Source: Erwinia sp. E602 (lineage in GTDB: Bacteria > Pseudomonadota > Gammaproteobacteria > Enterobacterales > Enterobacteriaceae). From it: a stretch of 64,000 bases of DNA. Each line of letters begins with the position of its first letter. Within the stretch, counting starts at the first letter, position 1. Location of the stretch: assembly GCF_018141005.1 (NCBI RefSeq), contig NZ_CP046582.1, positions 2,852,001 to 2,916,000 on the forward strand. Reading direction: 5' to 3'. Made by a program: the position numbers and the translations under genes. Positions 63,246 through 64,000 of the stretch are shown one piece after another. A model generated the notes under the pieces. The model saw nothing but the letters and a program-made list of their open reading frames with translations. It did no database searches and was not told the origin of the DNA.

Positions 63246-64000
63246 TTATCCCTTTGTACTGCCTGAAGTCAGGCCGGAAACGAAGTATTTTTGCAGTGCC
63301 AGGTAAAGAATGGCGACCGGTACGGCAATCAGCACCGCGCCCGCCGCGTAGGTGGTATAGCTGGCCCCCATCTTCTGCGACACCAGGTTATACAGGCCGA
63401 TCGGCAGGGTGAACTGCTCCGGGCTGCGCAGAATGGTGCTGGAGAGAATAAAATCCCCCAGTGGGCCGGTGAACGAGAACAGCGCCACCACCGCCAGAAT
63501 CGGCTTCGACAGCGGCATAATGATTTCGATAAAGATGCGGAAGTTGCCCGCGCCATCCATCCGCGCCGACTCGTCGAGATCTTTCGGAATGGCGTCGAGA
63601 TAGCCCTTCATCAGATAAGTGTTCATCGGGATCATGCCGCCGACGTAGATCAGCACCAGCGCCAGGTGGCTGTTAATCAGCCCCAGCAGCTGCGACAGCA
63701 CGAAGATGGCGATCAGCGCCGAGAACTGCGGGATCATCTGCAGCAGCAGGAACAGCATCAGCCCGTTCTGCCGCCCCTTAAAGCGAAAGCGCGAGAAGGC
63801 GTAGGCGGTACAGCTGACGCTGATAAGCGTCAGCACCATGGTAAAGAAGCTGATTTTCATCGAGTTCCAGTACCAGGTGAGGTACGGCACCTGGCCGTTA
63901 AACAGGTTACGGTAGTGCTGTAACGAGGCGTTCTCCGGAATAATCGAGCTGCTGAGCAGGCTGTTACCGGCGTTCAGCGACGCACCGACCGTCCACACCA
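63246..64000 (-). CDS. ganQ: MalG-type ABC permease (galacto-oligosaccharide), 5' end beyond window
   Basis: At least 250 residues, frame open to the window edge. Similar to MalG: SSSIIPENASLQHYRNLFNG near the visible start, six membrane segments, the EAA loop DESARMDGAGNFRIFIEIIM (positions about 143-162 of the visible part) and the ending LALQKYFVSGLTSGSTKG, the MalG C-terminus. Inner-membrane component of the importer feeding GanB. Partner permease, binding protein and ATPase are expected upstream, outside the window. The M at 63998 is not the true start, since about 30 residues are missing. Confidence 0.88.
   Translation of the reverse strand, partial: VWTVGASLNAGNSLLSSSIIPENASLQHYRNLFNGQVPYLTWYWNSMKISFFTMVLTLISVSCTAYAFSRFRFKGRQNGLMLFLLLQMIPQFSALIAIFVLSQLLGLINSHLALVLIYVGGMIPMNTYLMKGYLDAIPKDLDESARMDGAGNFRIFIEIIMPLSKPILAVVALFSFTGPLGDFILSSTILRSPEQFTLPIGLYNLVSQKMGASYTTYAAGAVLIAVPVAILYLALQKYFVSGLTSGSTKG

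Noticed and set aside
1..64000. CRISPR arrays, rRNA genes, prophage structural modules and integrases
   Set aside because: None seen: no regularly spaced repeats, no rRNA-like sequence, and phage-like content is limited to the isolated 218-aa gene.

Overview
The window reads as a chromosomal segment of a GC-rich member of the Enterobacterales, most likely Erwiniaceae (Erwinia/Pantoea type). The backbone is recognisably E. coli-like in gene content and local order (ycdX-ghrA-tRNA-Ser, phoH-efeBOU-putP-putA, dcyD-fliZ-fliA-fliC-fliDST-amyA-yedD, yedI, yedA-vsr-dcm, yedJ, mtfA-tRNA-Asn). The accessory content is that of a plant-associated enteric: galactan and anthranilate/catechol catabolism. 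Genus assignment is inference from gene content only.

Layout. 1-4.8 kb: a cut-off SMP-30/gluconolactonase gene, an SDR dehydrogenase and a LysR regulator, then a glutathione peroxidase, ycdX and ghrA. 5.1-7.9 kb: two nearly identical complete tRNA-Ser(GGA) genes, each with its own promoter and terminator, bracket 2.6 kb of AT-richer DNA holding an IS3-family element and two unrecognised genes. 8-19.7 kb: nitroreductase, phoH, the Fur-boxed efeUOB ferrous iron system, putP and putA with PutA-type operators between them. 19.7-29.8 kb: an aromatic catabolic cluster, catBCA-antABC on one strand and LysR-pcaIJFD on the other, which together encode anthranilate to catechol to beta-ketoadipate to succinyl-CoA plus acetyl-CoA. 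antA carries an in-frame amber codon at a tryptophan just before its iron-ligand histidines, so the first step is probably broken in this strain.

29.7-40.9 kb: flagellar regulatory and filament genes. Between fliA and fliC lies a 1118-residue protein that joins TPR repeats, an O-GlcNAc-transferase-type (GT41) domain and a C-terminal SAM-methyltransferase-like domain; its position and content point to a flagellin glycosyl/methyl-modification enzyme. Clear sigma-28 promoters precede fliC and fliD. 41-50 kb: repeat-bearing spacer, yedD, several small conserved proteins (yodC and others), yedI, yedA, vsr-dcm, a divergent chemoreceptor, a small ribbon-helix-helix protein and yedJ. 50.8-56.5 kb: an orphan phage-like gene behind a perfect 21-bp palindrome, mtfA, tRNA-Asn, a MocR-type gene remnant, a cold-shock gene with a long leader, a quinone-oxidoreductase-like gene, an SDR remnant, a TetR regulator and a GNAT acetyltransferase.

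56.7-64 kb: a galactan (pectic beta-1,4-galactan) utilisation locus: LacI-type repressor, LamB-type porin, a stand-alone PTS EIIB domain, GH42 beta-galactosidase, GH53 endo-galactanase and a MalG-type permease running off the window. No CRISPR array, integrase or rRNA was seen. The most interesting items are the flagellar GT41-methyltransferase fusion, the amber-interrupted antA, the tRNA-Ser-bracketed insertion and the palindrome-controlled phage-like gene.
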